From: Thalassobius sp047123305
GTDB taxonomy: Bacteria; Pseudomonadota; Alphaproteobacteria; Rhodobacterales; Rhodobacteraceae
Direction: 5' to 3'
Length of the DNA: 64,000 nucleotides
Assembly (NCBI RefSeq): GCF_047123305.1
Contig: NZ_CP138918.1
Location: forward strand, 2,356,001 to 2,420,000
A program made the position numbers and the translations under genes. Shown here in pieces: positions 41,693 to 49,968 of the stretch. Each line of letters begins with the position of its first letter. The first letter of the stretch is position 1. The notes under the pieces are model-generated. The model had not been told where the DNA came from, did not search any database, and was given only the letters and a program-made list of their open reading frames with translations.

Positions 41693-43218
41693 CCCAATCT
41701 GTTCCTATCATAGCCGCCAAGGCCCCTGCAAAAGTCGACTTGGAAGCAGGCAAAGACTATTTCTGGTGCCAGTGCGGGCGATCAAAGAGCCAACCGTTTT
41801 GTGACGGGTCCCACGCCGGGACCGGGATTGAGCCGCTGAAATTCACGGCCGACAAGGATGGCGCTGCGGCTTTGTGTCAATGTAAATCCAGCGCCAATGC
41901 GCCGTTTTGTGATGGGTCGCACACTCGTCTTGGCGAGGCGGCAGTTGGGGATGTCGCCCCTGCGCCAAAGTCCGATATGCCTCAAGCCACACCAACCCCC
42001 GAAGAACCCACCGTTGCGCGTATCCATGCGCTCGCCAAAGACGGATTGTCGAAGTTAGGCCACCACGGCGAAATGGGTGCCATGGGTGTGCCGCGCAAGG
42101 ACTTGCCCCATTGGGACGACATTCAGGTGTTGCCTGCTCAGATGGCACGCAAACCCCTTCTGGATGATGCTCAAGTGGCGACATCAGTCATCATCGGCCC
42201 GCGTGCAGCCAAACCTTTGCAGCTCGATATCCCGCTTTTCGTCTCGGACATGAGCTATGGCGCGCTGTCCGAGGAGGCCAAGACCGCATTGTCTCGCGGA
42301 GCGCAGATGGCGGGAACGGGTATTTGCTCAGGCGAAGGCGGGATGCTGCCCGAAGAGCAGGCCGAGAACAGCCGCTATTTCTATGAGCTTGCGTCCGCTG
42401 GTTTCGGGTGGTCGCTCGATCACGTCGAAAAGGTCCAGGCCTTTCATTTCAAGGGAGGCCAAGGGGCCAAGACCGGCACAGGCGGGCATTTGCCCGGCGA
42501 TAAGGTGCAGGGCAAGATTGCTGAAGTACGGGGGTTGGAACCGGGGCAGTCTGCGATCTCGCCAGCGACCTTTCCGGACCTGCACACGCCGGCCGACTTC
42601 AAACGCATCGCGGATCAGGTGCGTGAACGCTCTGGCGGCATTCCAATTGGGTTCAAATTGTCTGCGAACCACATCGAGGACGACATCGACTTCGCGTTAG
42701 AGTCCAGCGCGGACTACATCATCCTGGATGGACGCGGCGGGGGCACAGGAGCGGCCCCGCTGATTTTCCGCGACCATATCTCGGTGCCGACGATCCCTGC
42801 CTTGGCGCGGGCACGCAAGCATCTGGATGCGCGAACGGGCCGCGAGGTAACATTGGTGATCACCGGCGGGCTACGCGTCGCCGAAGACTTCGCCAAGGCG
42901 ATGGCCCTGGGCGCGGATGCAGTCGCCGTGAGCAACTCTCCTATGCAAGCGGTCGGCTGTATCGCGGCGCGGATGTGCAATTCCAACAACTGCCCTGTCG
43001 GTGTAGCCACGCAGAAACCTGAACTGCGCAAACGGCTGGATGTGCAGATCGGCGCGGAACGCTTATCGCGTTATTTTGGGGCAAGTGTGGAACTGATGCA
43101 GGTGCTGGCGCGGGCCTGCGGCCACGACAGCCTGTCAGGCTTCACCGAACGCGACATCACTTCGTGGAAACGCGAGGTCGCAGAGCTGAGCGGTATTCGC
43201 TTCGCTGGCGTGTCCTAG
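41689..43218 (+). CDS. CDGSH iron-sulfur domains fused to an FMN glutamate-synthase domain
   Basis: This 509-residue fusion begins with two CDGSH units (about residues 22-45 and 63-83; CQCGRSKSQPFCDGSH and CQCKSSANAPFCDGSH), each able to hold a 2Fe-2S cluster. From about residue 120 to 505 it is the FMN-binding synthase domain of glutamate synthase, with GEGGMLPEEQ, KGGQGAKTGTGGHLPG and GGGTGAAP. The cysteine triad C-x5-C-x4-C (GCIAARMCNSNNCPVG) is for a 3Fe-4S cluster. The glutaminase domain and small subunit are absent. It is probably an FMN oxidoreductase fed by the CDGSH clusters. Its substrate is unknown. Confidence 0.88.
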   Translation: MTQSVPIIAAKAPAKVDLEAGKDYFWCQCGRSKSQPFCDGSHAGTGIEPLKFTADKDGAAALCQCKSSANAPFCDGSHTRLGEAAVGDVAPAPKSDMPQATPTPEEPTVARIHALAKDGLSKLGHHGEMGAMGVPRKDLPHWDDIQVLPAQMARKPLLDDAQVATSVIIGPRAAKPLQLDIPLFVSDMSYGALSEEAKTALSRGAQMAGTGICSGEGGMLPEEQAENSRYFYELASAGFGWSLDHVEKVQAFHFKGGQGAKTGTGGHLPGDKVQGKIAEVRGLEPGQSAISPATFPDLHTPADFKRIADQVRERSGGIPIGFKLSANHIEDDIDFALESSADYIILDGRGGGTGAAPLIFRDHISVPTIPALARARKHLDARTGREVTLVITGGLRVAEDFAKAMALGADAVAVSNSPMQAVGCIAARMCNSNNCPVGVATQKPELRKRLDVQIGAERLSRYFGASVELMQVLARACGHDSLSGFTERDITSWKREVAELSGIRFAGVS

Positions 43219-43297
43219 ACGCATACCCGCCCTGCCAAAGTCCCATCTGGTGCATGCCTAACAGCACCCCCAGTTGGGATGGGAAAGGAGAAATAAA

Positions 43298-43864
43298 ATG
43301 CTTGATACATATACCATTCGCCAAGACGAGATGCCCCAAGAAATGCGGTTTCTCTTGGACCAGTACCCGCGCGATGCGTGGGACGCGCACCCTGGTTTCA
43401 AAGAGAAAACCCGTCATTGGCTTGGCGCGCATCAGATGTTTCGCCGGGTCTCTGAAAGGGTGCGGCTGGATGCAGAGTCGCTGTTGAACAAAGATATGGC
43501 ACTCGACGATTATGCTCGGCGGTTATCCTACTATGGCGGTAATCTGGTCGGGAACTTGCATGGCCATCATGGCTGGGAAGATCACAGCTACTTTCCAGAA
43601 TTGTCTGCCGCCGACCCGCGTTTTGATGCGGGGCTAGAGGTGTTGGAAAAGGATCATGCCGATCTGGATCGGGTGCTGGATGACTTCACTCGGCAAGCCA
43701 ACCGCGTCATCAAACTGGCGCATCTGGACGAGACGCAGGCGCGTGAAGAGGCGGCCAGTGTGCATCGGACCAGCGCGGTGATTGAAGCCTTTTTGAGCCG
43801 CCATCTTGGGGATGAGGAAGAACTGGCCGTGCCCATCATCTTGCATCACCGGCTAAGAGGGTAA
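43298..43864 (+). CDS. Hemerythrin-domain protein
   Basis: This 188-residue helical protein has HHE-type di-iron ligands: the LHGHHGWEDHSYFPEL block (about residues 88-103), EKDHADLDRVL (about 117) and SRHLGDEEELAVPI (about 170). Such proteins bind O2 or NO or store and repair iron centres. AAAGGAGAA precedes ATG 43298. It lies in the middle of the CDGSH/hydroquinone reductase operon, where it could sense or protect against oxygen, NO or peroxide that damages iron-sulfur clusters. Confidence 0.82.
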   Translation: MLDTYTIRQDEMPQEMRFLLDQYPRDAWDAHPGFKEKTRHWLGAHQMFRRVSERVRLDAESLLNKDMALDDYARRLSYYGGNLVGNLHGHHGWEDHSYFPELSAADPRFDAGLEVLEKDHADLDRVLDDFTRQANRVIKLAHLDETQAREEAASVHRTSAVIEAFLSRHLGDEEELAVPIILHHRLRG

Positions 43865-43874
43865 AGGGTTTCCC

Positions 43875-44897
43875 ATGACCAAAAACACCGCGACTGAAGA
43901 AGACCAATCCAAAGCCAAGGAACGCCGCGCGCGAGGCGAGTTCGTGCGCGGCGTCAGTGGCTTTCGCAACGCAATCGGCGATCCGGACTTCCCGCCAGAG
44001 CCGGGGCGGTATCACCTGTTCGTAGCGTTGAATTGCCCATGGTGCCACCGCGTGACCTTGGCCCGTGCCGTGCTTGGGTTGAAGAACAGCATAACGATGG
44101 ACGTGGCGTTCCCTAACCGCACGGACGAAGCTGATCCTGTTGGCCCGAACCTATGGGAATTTGCCCCAAAACGGATTGCATCGTTGACCGGTGCCCCTTT
44201 GCCGGAATGTACGATAGAAACCGGGACTGGCGAAGGATTGCGCCTGGCCAAGGAGGTTTATCAGCGCGAAGGTTCTGATGAGCAATCGGTCCCGATCCTT
44301 TACGACAAGATAGCAAGGCGCATCGTCAACAATGAAAGCGCCGAGATCATCCGGATGCTGGACCGACATGCCGGCGCCCTTGGTGGGGCGCCGAATCGTC
44401 CGACCCTCGTGCCTCATGATCCTGCTTTACTAAGTGATGTGAATGCCTTGAATGAGCGGATCTACGTGACGATCAACAACGGCGCTTACAAGGCAGGGTT
44501 TTCATCGGATCAAGCTGTCTATGAACAGGCTTATGAGGCTTATTTTGAATCGCTCGCCTTCCTTGAAGTGTTGCTGTCGGATGGTCGCGCCTTCCTGACA
44601 GGTGAGGCTTTTTCCGAGGTCGACCTGCGGCTCTTCCCTACACTCTACCGGCACGATCCAGTGTATTATGTGCGCATGAAGCTGAATGGCGCGCGGATGC
44701 TGGATTATCCGAATCTGTGGCGCTGGTTGTGCCGGGTATACGAGCTAGATGGCGTTGCGGCTGCGGGGTCCTTGATTCATTGTCGTCAAGGCTACTTTGG
44801 ACGATCATGGAATGGCGTCGTACCTTTGGGGCCGCAATTACCGATGCGCTACCCGGAAGCGTATCGGCATCCAGACCTGGGTCTCATCAGTACCTAA
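43875..44897 (+). CDS. Glutathionyl-hydroquinone reductase-like GST, second copy
   Basis: This 340-residue paralogue of the protein at 40697 has the active-site stretch ALNCPWCHRVTLARAVLGL, with CPWC in place of CPWA, plus INNGAYKAGFSSDQAVYEQAY and VDLRLFPTLYRHDPVYYV. The second cysteine could allow a dithiol mechanism like glutaredoxin. The first copy's WFMGPDGWTFAP is replaced by GPNLWEFAPKRIASLTG. It is the last gene of the operon, 10 bp after the hemerythrin. Having both types in one operon suggests two steps or two substrates. Confidence 0.88.
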   Translation: MTKNTATEEDQSKAKERRARGEFVRGVSGFRNAIGDPDFPPEPGRYHLFVALNCPWCHRVTLARAVLGLKNSITMDVAFPNRTDEADPVGPNLWEFAPKRIASLTGAPLPECTIETGTGEGLRLAKEVYQREGSDEQSVPILYDKIARRIVNNESAEIIRMLDRHAGALGGAPNRPTLVPHDPALLSDVNALNERIYVTINNGAYKAGFSSDQAVYEQAYEAYFESLAFLEVLLSDGRAFLTGEAFSEVDLRLFPTLYRHDPVYYVRMKLNGARMLDYPNLWRWLCRVYELDGVAAAGSLIHCRQGYFGRSWNGVVPLGPQLPMRYPEAYRHPDLGLIST

Positions 44898-45468
44898 GCT
44901 GAAGCGCCATAAATCGATCTCAGGAGCAACATGCAAACACAAAAGCAGTCATTGGAGCATCTGCAGCGAATTGGCGCTTTGTCCCGCAATGTAGACCTTG
45001 GTGAGAACTGCAGCGAATGACGGCCCTCCGCCCAAAAGATCACGTCTGCTTGCGGCCCAGAGCGGACTTTTGCGGATAAGGCATCAAACGGCAGCTTGGA
45101 ACCGAATTCGGAAGCCCAAGGTTCTCGCTGCAAGCGCTCGTATCATTTCCTTCGCTGCGATGGCGAAGTTCCTCATGATGCAGAGCGGCGGAATCAGCGG
45201 TAGTTCTTGCGTCCGCAACTTGCGACATTCGAAATGCGGGACAACTCAGTCTTTCACTCGACCGCGCCAGGTTCACACTTGTCCTCAACCAGCCATCAGC
45301 CCAGGCAACCAAAAGCAGCGGTGTTGTCCGTCATTGCCGGATTTCGTTTTGGCAGCGAATTTGTGGTGTGGGCGTATTGACGTCTTGCGGGACGAAGCAA
45401 GCAGGGTCGCATTATTCCATTGAAAGATGCCGATGCAATCGGCTCGACGTTTGAGGCAATCCAGCGGA
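44898..45468. other. Intergenic region with repeat copies
   Basis: No gene is supported between the convergent GST and dehalogenase genes. 44944-44993 is a copy of the repeat at 10861-10911, and CAGCGAATGACGG (45012) and AGAGCGGACTTTTGCGG (45059) repeat the same vocabulary. Short open frames here lack family similarity. Confidence 0.5.
44944..44993. repeat. Intergenic repeat, family B copy 2
   Basis: This matches 10861-10911 over AGC-GTCATTGG-GCA, CAGCGAA and GGC-CTTTGTCC-GC in the same order and spacing, in non-coding DNA. Confidence 0.5.
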
Positions 45469-46338
45469 TTAACGTTGCAATTGGCTTCGAAAAAACGCCA
45501 CGTTCACCGCCAGACCCGGCAAAAGCCACTGGAACAACCTCACCACTGATAGGATCTCTTCCAACGATGCATCGGATGTGGCTGCGTCACGCAGAGCGTC
45601 AGGGGTTATTCCAGACGCATTCGGCAGCGAGACTGCAAGGTCGATGGCCGCTTGATGGACACACTCCACTCTGGTGGCATACCCGGCCTCGGACAATCGA
45701 TGTTTAAGATCGCTCCAGGCCAAGGTGAAATAGCTGGGCCAGCGTGCAAAGGCGCGATAGTCGGTGTTGACGAAAGGCAGCCCGAGCACCTCGCGGAGTT
45801 CACCGTAGAGGGCCGCCAGATCGCCTGAGGCGTGATGCGGTTCCATCAGAGGCGGCTTGGGCATGGCTGGAGTTGGGGACGTAGCGCGGCCAAGATCTCC
45901 AGCGCCTTGCCATGCGTTTCCTTCCAGCAGCAGCCGCGCCAGCGTCGCCATCAGGACGTAAGGCATGTTACCGGCGGAAAAGGCTTCGTTGCAGGCGCGG
46001 ATGTCGTCGATCTCCTGCACGCCATAGCCCTGCGAAATGAGCCGCGACACCAAGGGCGCAGGCTCCATGGCTTCTGCCTCCCGCTCGGCGACATCACGCA
46101 TGGACTGGCAGGCCTGTCTAAACACCTTGGTTCCCGTGATTGGCTCCATGGCCGACCACAGGGTGTCATAGAACCGGGGGTAATGCGCGAAGGCCATGGC
46201 AACCACGCCCATCCATGGGACGCCGAGGCCCTTCTTGGTGCGCTCGTAAACCGCCGCGCGCGCGCCGCTGACGGCGAATTCCGGGACTGGATGGATCACG
46301 GGAATAGGGTCGGGCTTCAGCCGGGGGAGTTCAGCCAT
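45469..46338 (-). CDS. DehI-type 2-haloacid dehalogenase-like protein
   Basis: This 289-residue all-helical protein belongs to the DehI (group I haloacid dehalogenase) family. It has two pseudo-repeats: YPRFYDTLWSAMEPITGTKV (about residue 50) and WPSYFTLAWSDLKHRLSEAG (about 200) mirror one another. DehI enzymes remove halide from 2-haloalkanoic acids without a covalent intermediate. The start overlaps the stop of the HxlR regulator by a few bases, so it is made from the same message. Actual substrate use is not shown by the sequence, and many marine family members are untested. Confidence 0.8.
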   Translation of the reverse strand: MAELPRLKPDPIPVIHPVPEFAVSGARAAVYERTKKGLGVPWMGVVAMAFAHYPRFYDTLWSAMEPITGTKVFRQACQSMRDVAEREAEAMEPAPLVSRLISQGYGVQEIDDIRACNEAFSAGNMPYVLMATLARLLLEGNAWQGAGDLGRATSPTPAMPKPPLMEPHHASGDLAALYGELREVLGLPFVNTDYRAFARWPSYFTLAWSDLKHRLSEAGYATRVECVHQAAIDLAVSLPNASGITPDALRDAATSDASLEEILSVVRLFQWLLPGLAVNVAFFRSQLQR

Positions 46339-46705
46339 CGGCGTGGATTTCCTGCGGTAAACCTTCGCTCCATTTACGAAGCTCGTTGAGGAAGCCCAGC
46401 GCACTGCGCCCGAACTCGGTGATCTCGTAGTGAACGGACACCGGGGCTGTATCCATGACTTCGCGCCGGACCAGCCCCTGCGTTTCCAGTTGGCGCAGAC
46501 GTTCGGTGATCATCTTCTTGGATGCGCCACCAACCATCCGAGCCAGATCGTTGAACCTGACCGGACCGTCCTTGAGGTGCCACAGGATCGACCCGGTCCA
46601 TTTTCCGCCGATGATCCTCATGCCCTTTTCGATCGCGCAAGGTTCAAAACAGGCCTCATAGACCTGCCGCCTGCCCTGGGGGTCGTCTTCGACTCTTGCA
46701 CGCAT
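46331..46705 (-). CDS. HxlR-family transcriptional regulator
   Basis: This 124-residue MarR-like winged-helix protein has the HxlR pattern CAIEKGMRIIGGKWTGSILW, VRFNDLARMVGGASKKMIT and ERLRQLETQGLVRRE. The N-terminal cysteines (EACFEPCAI) could sense electrophiles or thiol oxidation, as in related HypR/QorR proteins. It is divergent from a quinone-reductase gene and precedes dehI. The 130-bp gap has an imperfect palindrome GTTACCAAAAGTATAC at 46731-46746 that may be its operator. Confidence 0.9.
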   Translation of the reverse strand: MRARVEDDPQGRRQVYEACFEPCAIEKGMRIIGGKWTGSILWHLKDGPVRFNDLARMVGGASKKMITERLRQLETQGLVRREVMDTAPVSVHYEITEFGRSALGFLNELRKWSEGLPQEIHADG

Positions 46706-46835
46706 GTGGTGCCCTCACTTCTAATCTTAAGGTTACCAAAAGTATACTGGTTGATTTCAGTTCCTTGCGATCGCAATTTCCCCTCGAACGGGCCGCGAGT
46801 CAAGTGGGGCCCGCCGAAACACAAAGGAACCGACC

Positions 46836-47444
46836 ATGAGCAACATCCTGATTCTGAACGGAGCACAACCCTATGAATTCGCACCCGGCACGCTGAACGC
46901 CACACTGGTGGACCGCGCCCGCGCCTTCCTGGAGGCGCAGGGGCACATCGTGCGTTTGACCACCGTGGCCGAAGGCTACGACGCCAATGCCGAAGTCGAC
47001 AGCCACATCTGGGCCGACACGGTAATCATGCAATTCCCAATCAACTGGATGGGCGCGCCGTGGTCGTTCAAGAAATACATGGACGAGGTCTACACCGTCG
47101 GTATGGACGGTCGACTGACCAACGGCGACGGTCGCACCCCAGAGGCACCCAAGGAAAACTATGGCATGGGCGGCACGCTGACCGGCACCAAATACATGCT
47201 TTCAGTCACTTTCAACGCCCCGCGCGAGGCTTTCGACGATCCATCAGAGCCCTTCTTCCAAGGTGGTAGCGTCGACGATCTTCTACGCCCTCTGCACCTG
47301 AACGCTCAATTCTTTGACATGACGCCGTTGCCGACGTTTGCCGCTTTCGACGTGATGAAGAATCCGGAAATCGAGGCTGACTTCGCTCGCTTCGATGCCC
47401 ATCTGGGTGCCGTCTTCTCGGAGGCCGAACATGCCGCGGCCTGA
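46836..47444 (+). CDS. NAD(P)H dehydrogenase (quinone)/MdaB-like flavoprotein
   Basis: This 202-residue flavodoxin-fold protein of the NQO1/MdaB family has NILILNGAQPYEFAPGTLN at the phosphate-binding start, VIMQFPINWMGAPWSFKKYM near residue 65 and GGTLTGTKYMLSVTFNAP near 112. It probably reduces quinones by two electrons, avoiding semiquinone radicals. It is the first gene of a divergent HxlR-controlled operon, and its end overlaps the next start by 14 bp. Confidence 0.9.
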   Translation: MSNILILNGAQPYEFAPGTLNATLVDRARAFLEAQGHIVRLTTVAEGYDANAEVDSHIWADTVIMQFPINWMGAPWSFKKYMDEVYTVGMDGRLTNGDGRTPEAPKENYGMGGTLTGTKYMLSVTFNAPREAFDDPSEPFFQGGSVDDLLRPLHLNAQFFDMTPLPTFAAFDVMKNPEIEADFARFDAHLGAVFSEAEHAAA

Positions 47445-48147
47445 TATCGTTCTCTACACCGCGAACACGATGAACGGGTGGAAGCCGCTCATCTTCCTGC
47501 ACGAGGCCGAGATCGACTACGAGCTGGTCAATGTCGACTTCTCGAAGAAGGAACAGCACGCTCCCGACTACGTGAAGATGAACCCGAACGGCAAGATCCC
47601 GACGATCTGGGATCGGGCCGAAGGGCGCGCGATCTTTGAAAGCGGGGCAATCCTGTGGCACCTGGCCGAAAAATATGGGCGGTTCCTGTCCTCCGACCCG
47701 GTGGAGCGGTCCGAGACGCTGCAATGGCTGTTCTTTCAGGTCGGCCATATAGGTCCGATCATGGGGCAGGCGATGTATTTTCAGCGCATCGCCAAGCCCA
47801 ATGGCGATGAGGTGCCTTATGCCATCGACCGCTACGTGGCCGAAAGCCGCCGCTTGCTGGAAGTGCTGGATACGCGGCTTAAGGGTCGCGACTGGCTGGT
47901 CGGCAGCGAGATGTCGATTGCCGATATCGCCACCTATCCTTGGGCGCGCAGCTATTTCTGGGCGACCGTGGATATCGAAGGCTTGCCCAACCTTCAGGCT
48001 TGGTTCGCCCGGCTCGATGCGATGCCGAGAGTGCAGGAGGCTCTGCAATTGCCCGAGCCACGTCCTTCGGCCTTCGGCAAGGGTGATATTGATGCGGCGG
48101 CCAAGGCGAATGCCGCTCGTTTTTCTTCCGATGTGAACAAGGATTGA
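47431..48147 (+). CDS. Glutathione S-transferase (YfcG/GstB-like)
   Basis: This 238-residue GST has an N-terminal thioredoxin fold (DIVLYTANTMNGWKPLIFLHE; NGKIPTIWD; FESGAILWHLAEKYG) and a C-terminal helical domain with MSIADIATYPWARSY (N-cap motif). It starts at ATG 47431 inside the end of the quinone reductase gene. It is likely to conjugate or reduce electrophiles and disulfides with glutathione. Its partner genes are a quinone reductase and an AhpD-like protein. Confidence 0.9.
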   Translation: MPRPDIVLYTANTMNGWKPLIFLHEAEIDYELVNVDFSKKEQHAPDYVKMNPNGKIPTIWDRAEGRAIFESGAILWHLAEKYGRFLSSDPVERSETLQWLFFQVGHIGPIMGQAMYFQRIAKPNGDEVPYAIDRYVAESRRLLEVLDTRLKGRDWLVGSEMSIADIATYPWARSYFWATVDIEGLPNLQAWFARLDAMPRVQEALQLPEPRPSAFGKGDIDAAAKANAARFSSDVNKD

Positions 48148-48150
48148 GAC

Positions 48151-48735
48151 ATGCTCGATACAGACGCTAATGTCACCGCCTTTACCTATCACACCAAGGA
48201 CACCGCTCCCGAAGATTCGAAACTTCTGATTGATCGGACCGTGGCCGAATTTGGCGGTCTGATCAGCCTGCACGCTCTGTTTGCCGAAAGCCCGGTGACT
48301 TACGAGACCTATCAAAAAGCGTTCGACCTGTTCCTCAAGCACAGCTCGTTCACGTTGCTCGAGGCGCAGGTGGTCTTCATGACTTCGAACTTCATCAATC
48401 GCTGCCATTACTGCATGGCCGGGCACACGATGATGATGAAACGGGCCAAGATGCCCGATGACGTCATCGACGATCTGCGCGAAGGCCGAACGCTGGCCGA
48501 CCCCAAGCTGGCGGCTTTGCAAAGCTTTGCCCGAGAGTTGCTTGAGAAGCGCGGCCATATCGGCGACGACCGCCTGCAGGCGTTTCTGGATGCGGGCTAT
48601 GACCGCAAGGCGGCGCTGGACGTGCTGACGGGACTGGCTGCCAAGCTGATCTCGAACTTCACCAATGCACTGGCCCACACGCGACTGGATCGCGGCATGG
48701 AAAAATACGCCTGGGTGCATCCCGACGATCGTTGA
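48151..48735 (+). CDS. Carboxymuconolactone decarboxylase-family (AhpD-like) protein
   Basis: This 194-residue helical protein has the AhpD/CMD core FLKHSSFTLLEAQVVFMTSN followed by the redox motif NRCHYCMAGHTMMMK (C-x2-C then H). In AhpD these residues form an active disulfide and proton relay for peroxidase activity. It begins 3 bp after the GST stop. It fits a detoxification operon for quinones, organic peroxides or halo-organics under HxlR control. Confidence 0.88.
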   Translation: MLDTDANVTAFTYHTKDTAPEDSKLLIDRTVAEFGGLISLHALFAESPVTYETYQKAFDLFLKHSSFTLLEAQVVFMTSNFINRCHYCMAGHTMMMKRAKMPDDVIDDLREGRTLADPKLAALQSFARELLEKRGHIGDDRLQAFLDAGYDRKAALDVLTGLAAKLISNFTNALAHTRLDRGMEKYAWVHPDDR

Positions 48736-48745
48736 TCTCTTTTAC

Positions 48746-48765
48746 CCCGCCCCGGTTGGGGCGGG
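48746..48765 (+). other. GC-rich stem-loop after the AhpD-like gene
   Basis: CCCGCCCC and GGGGCGGG form a perfect 8-bp stem around GGTT, ten bases after the stop. There is no T tract on this strand, so termination is uncertain. Confidence 0.45.
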
Positions 48766-48791
48766 CCATCCAATAGCAGAAAGACCCCGAC

Positions 48792-49633
48792 ATGGCCCTG
48801 AATGATCATCCGATGTGGCGGAAACCACAGCATCACCACGATCTTGAGAACACTCATGACCACGTCCACTGGGTCGAGTTGTTCTATGATCTGATCCATG
48901 TGGTGACGATCTTCCTTTTGGGGAACTACCTGTCGGATCATCTGGACCTGCAAGGGTTTTTGACCTTTGCCGGTGTTTTCATTGCCCTTTGGTATGCCTG
49001 GGGTGAGCTAAGCATCTTCAACTCCATCTATGTCAGCACCGATTTCTGGCACCGGATCATCATGTCACTGATGATCTGTACCGTTATGTTCATGGCCGCC
49101 GCGATCCCGGCCATCGATGGCAAAGGCTGGACGTTCTTTGCACTGGGCTTCGCGGCCAATCGCCTGTTGATGGCCGCCCTGTATTTCCGAGCGCGTCGCA
49201 CCAACGCCGCGAGCAAATCGTTCTGCAACGAACACATTCGCAATTTTCTGATCTTAGCCGCGATTTTCGCGGCAACGGCATTCTTGCCCAAACCCCTGGC
49301 CTACTGGGTTTTTGCGGCGGCCATGGTGACCACCCAATTGGTCTACATGATTCCACGGATCAGCGTACTGCGGTTTGATCGTTTTGCCCCGCGCCTTGGA
49401 CACATGTCCGAGCGGTTTGCGTTGTTGACGCTGATCGTTCTGGGAGAGGGTTTTTCAAGCTGGTCGTAACCTTGTCCGAGAAAGGTATATACAAGGTCAC
49501 GCCCGACGTGCTGGTCAATTTCGTGATCGGCGGCGTGTCGATGTTCGTGATGTGCTGGATCTATTTCGACTTTGTCGGCAATGCCAAACCCAAGGACAAC
49601 AAGCCCGCAACCATTGTCATCTGGTGGCTGGCA
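48792..49633 (+). pseudogene. LtrA-family (low temperature requirement A) membrane protein, frameshifted and truncated
   Basis: LtrA homology begins at MALNDHPMWRKPQ and VHWVELFYDLIHVVTIF, with several membrane helices. At about 49450 the run GGGTTTTTC has five Ts where six would restore GEGFFKLVVTLSEKG, so one T is missing. The present frame ends at 49469 (GEGFSSWS*). Homology continues in the other frame to IVIWWLA at 49633, where the IS3-family element is inserted. The remainder is not seen beyond the element. Both lesions make it non-functional. Confidence 0.88.
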
Positions 49634-49689
49634 TGATCCTCCCCCACTGAATTGGTCCACCCGTATAGTTAGTAAACGGAGGATCAAAT

Positions 49690-49968
49690 ATGGGAATCAA
49701 ACGACACAAGCCGGAAGAGATTGTCACGAAGTTGCGGCAGGTTGAGGTGTTGTGCGGTCAGGGAATGCCGCGCATTGATGCAATCAGGCAGGTTCAGATA
49801 ACGGAACAGACATTCTATCGCTGGCGTAAGCAATACGGCGGAATGGGAACTGACCAACTGAAGGAACTAAAGAGGCTTCAGAAAGAGAATGATCGGCTGC
49901 GTCGAGCCGTGTCGGACCTTACGCTGGACAAACTCATACTTTCGGAAGCTGCACGGGGAAACTACTAA
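49690..49968 (+). CDS. IS3-family transposase OrfA
   Basis: This 92-residue DNA-binding protein has a helix-turn-helix (residues about 10-55, EIVTKLRQVEVLCGQGMPRI, QVQITEQTFYRWRKQY) and a leucine-zipper-like helix KRLQKENDRLRRAVSDLTLD. GGAGGAT is upstream. The TAA stop lies within a region where orfB is open in the -1 frame, so an OrfAB fusion can form by frameshifting near GGGGAAAC at 49955-49962. Confidence 0.93.
   Translation: MGIKRHKPEEIVTKLRQVEVLCGQGMPRIDAIRQVQITEQTFYRWRKQYGGMGTDQLKELKRLQKENDRLRRAVSDLTLDKLILSEAARGNY

Noticed and set aside
47212..48720. 502-codon minus-strand frame opposite the GST and AhpD-like genes
   Set aside because: The plus-strand genes have clear motifs and ribosome sites; the antisense frame has histidine/arginine-rich shadow composition.
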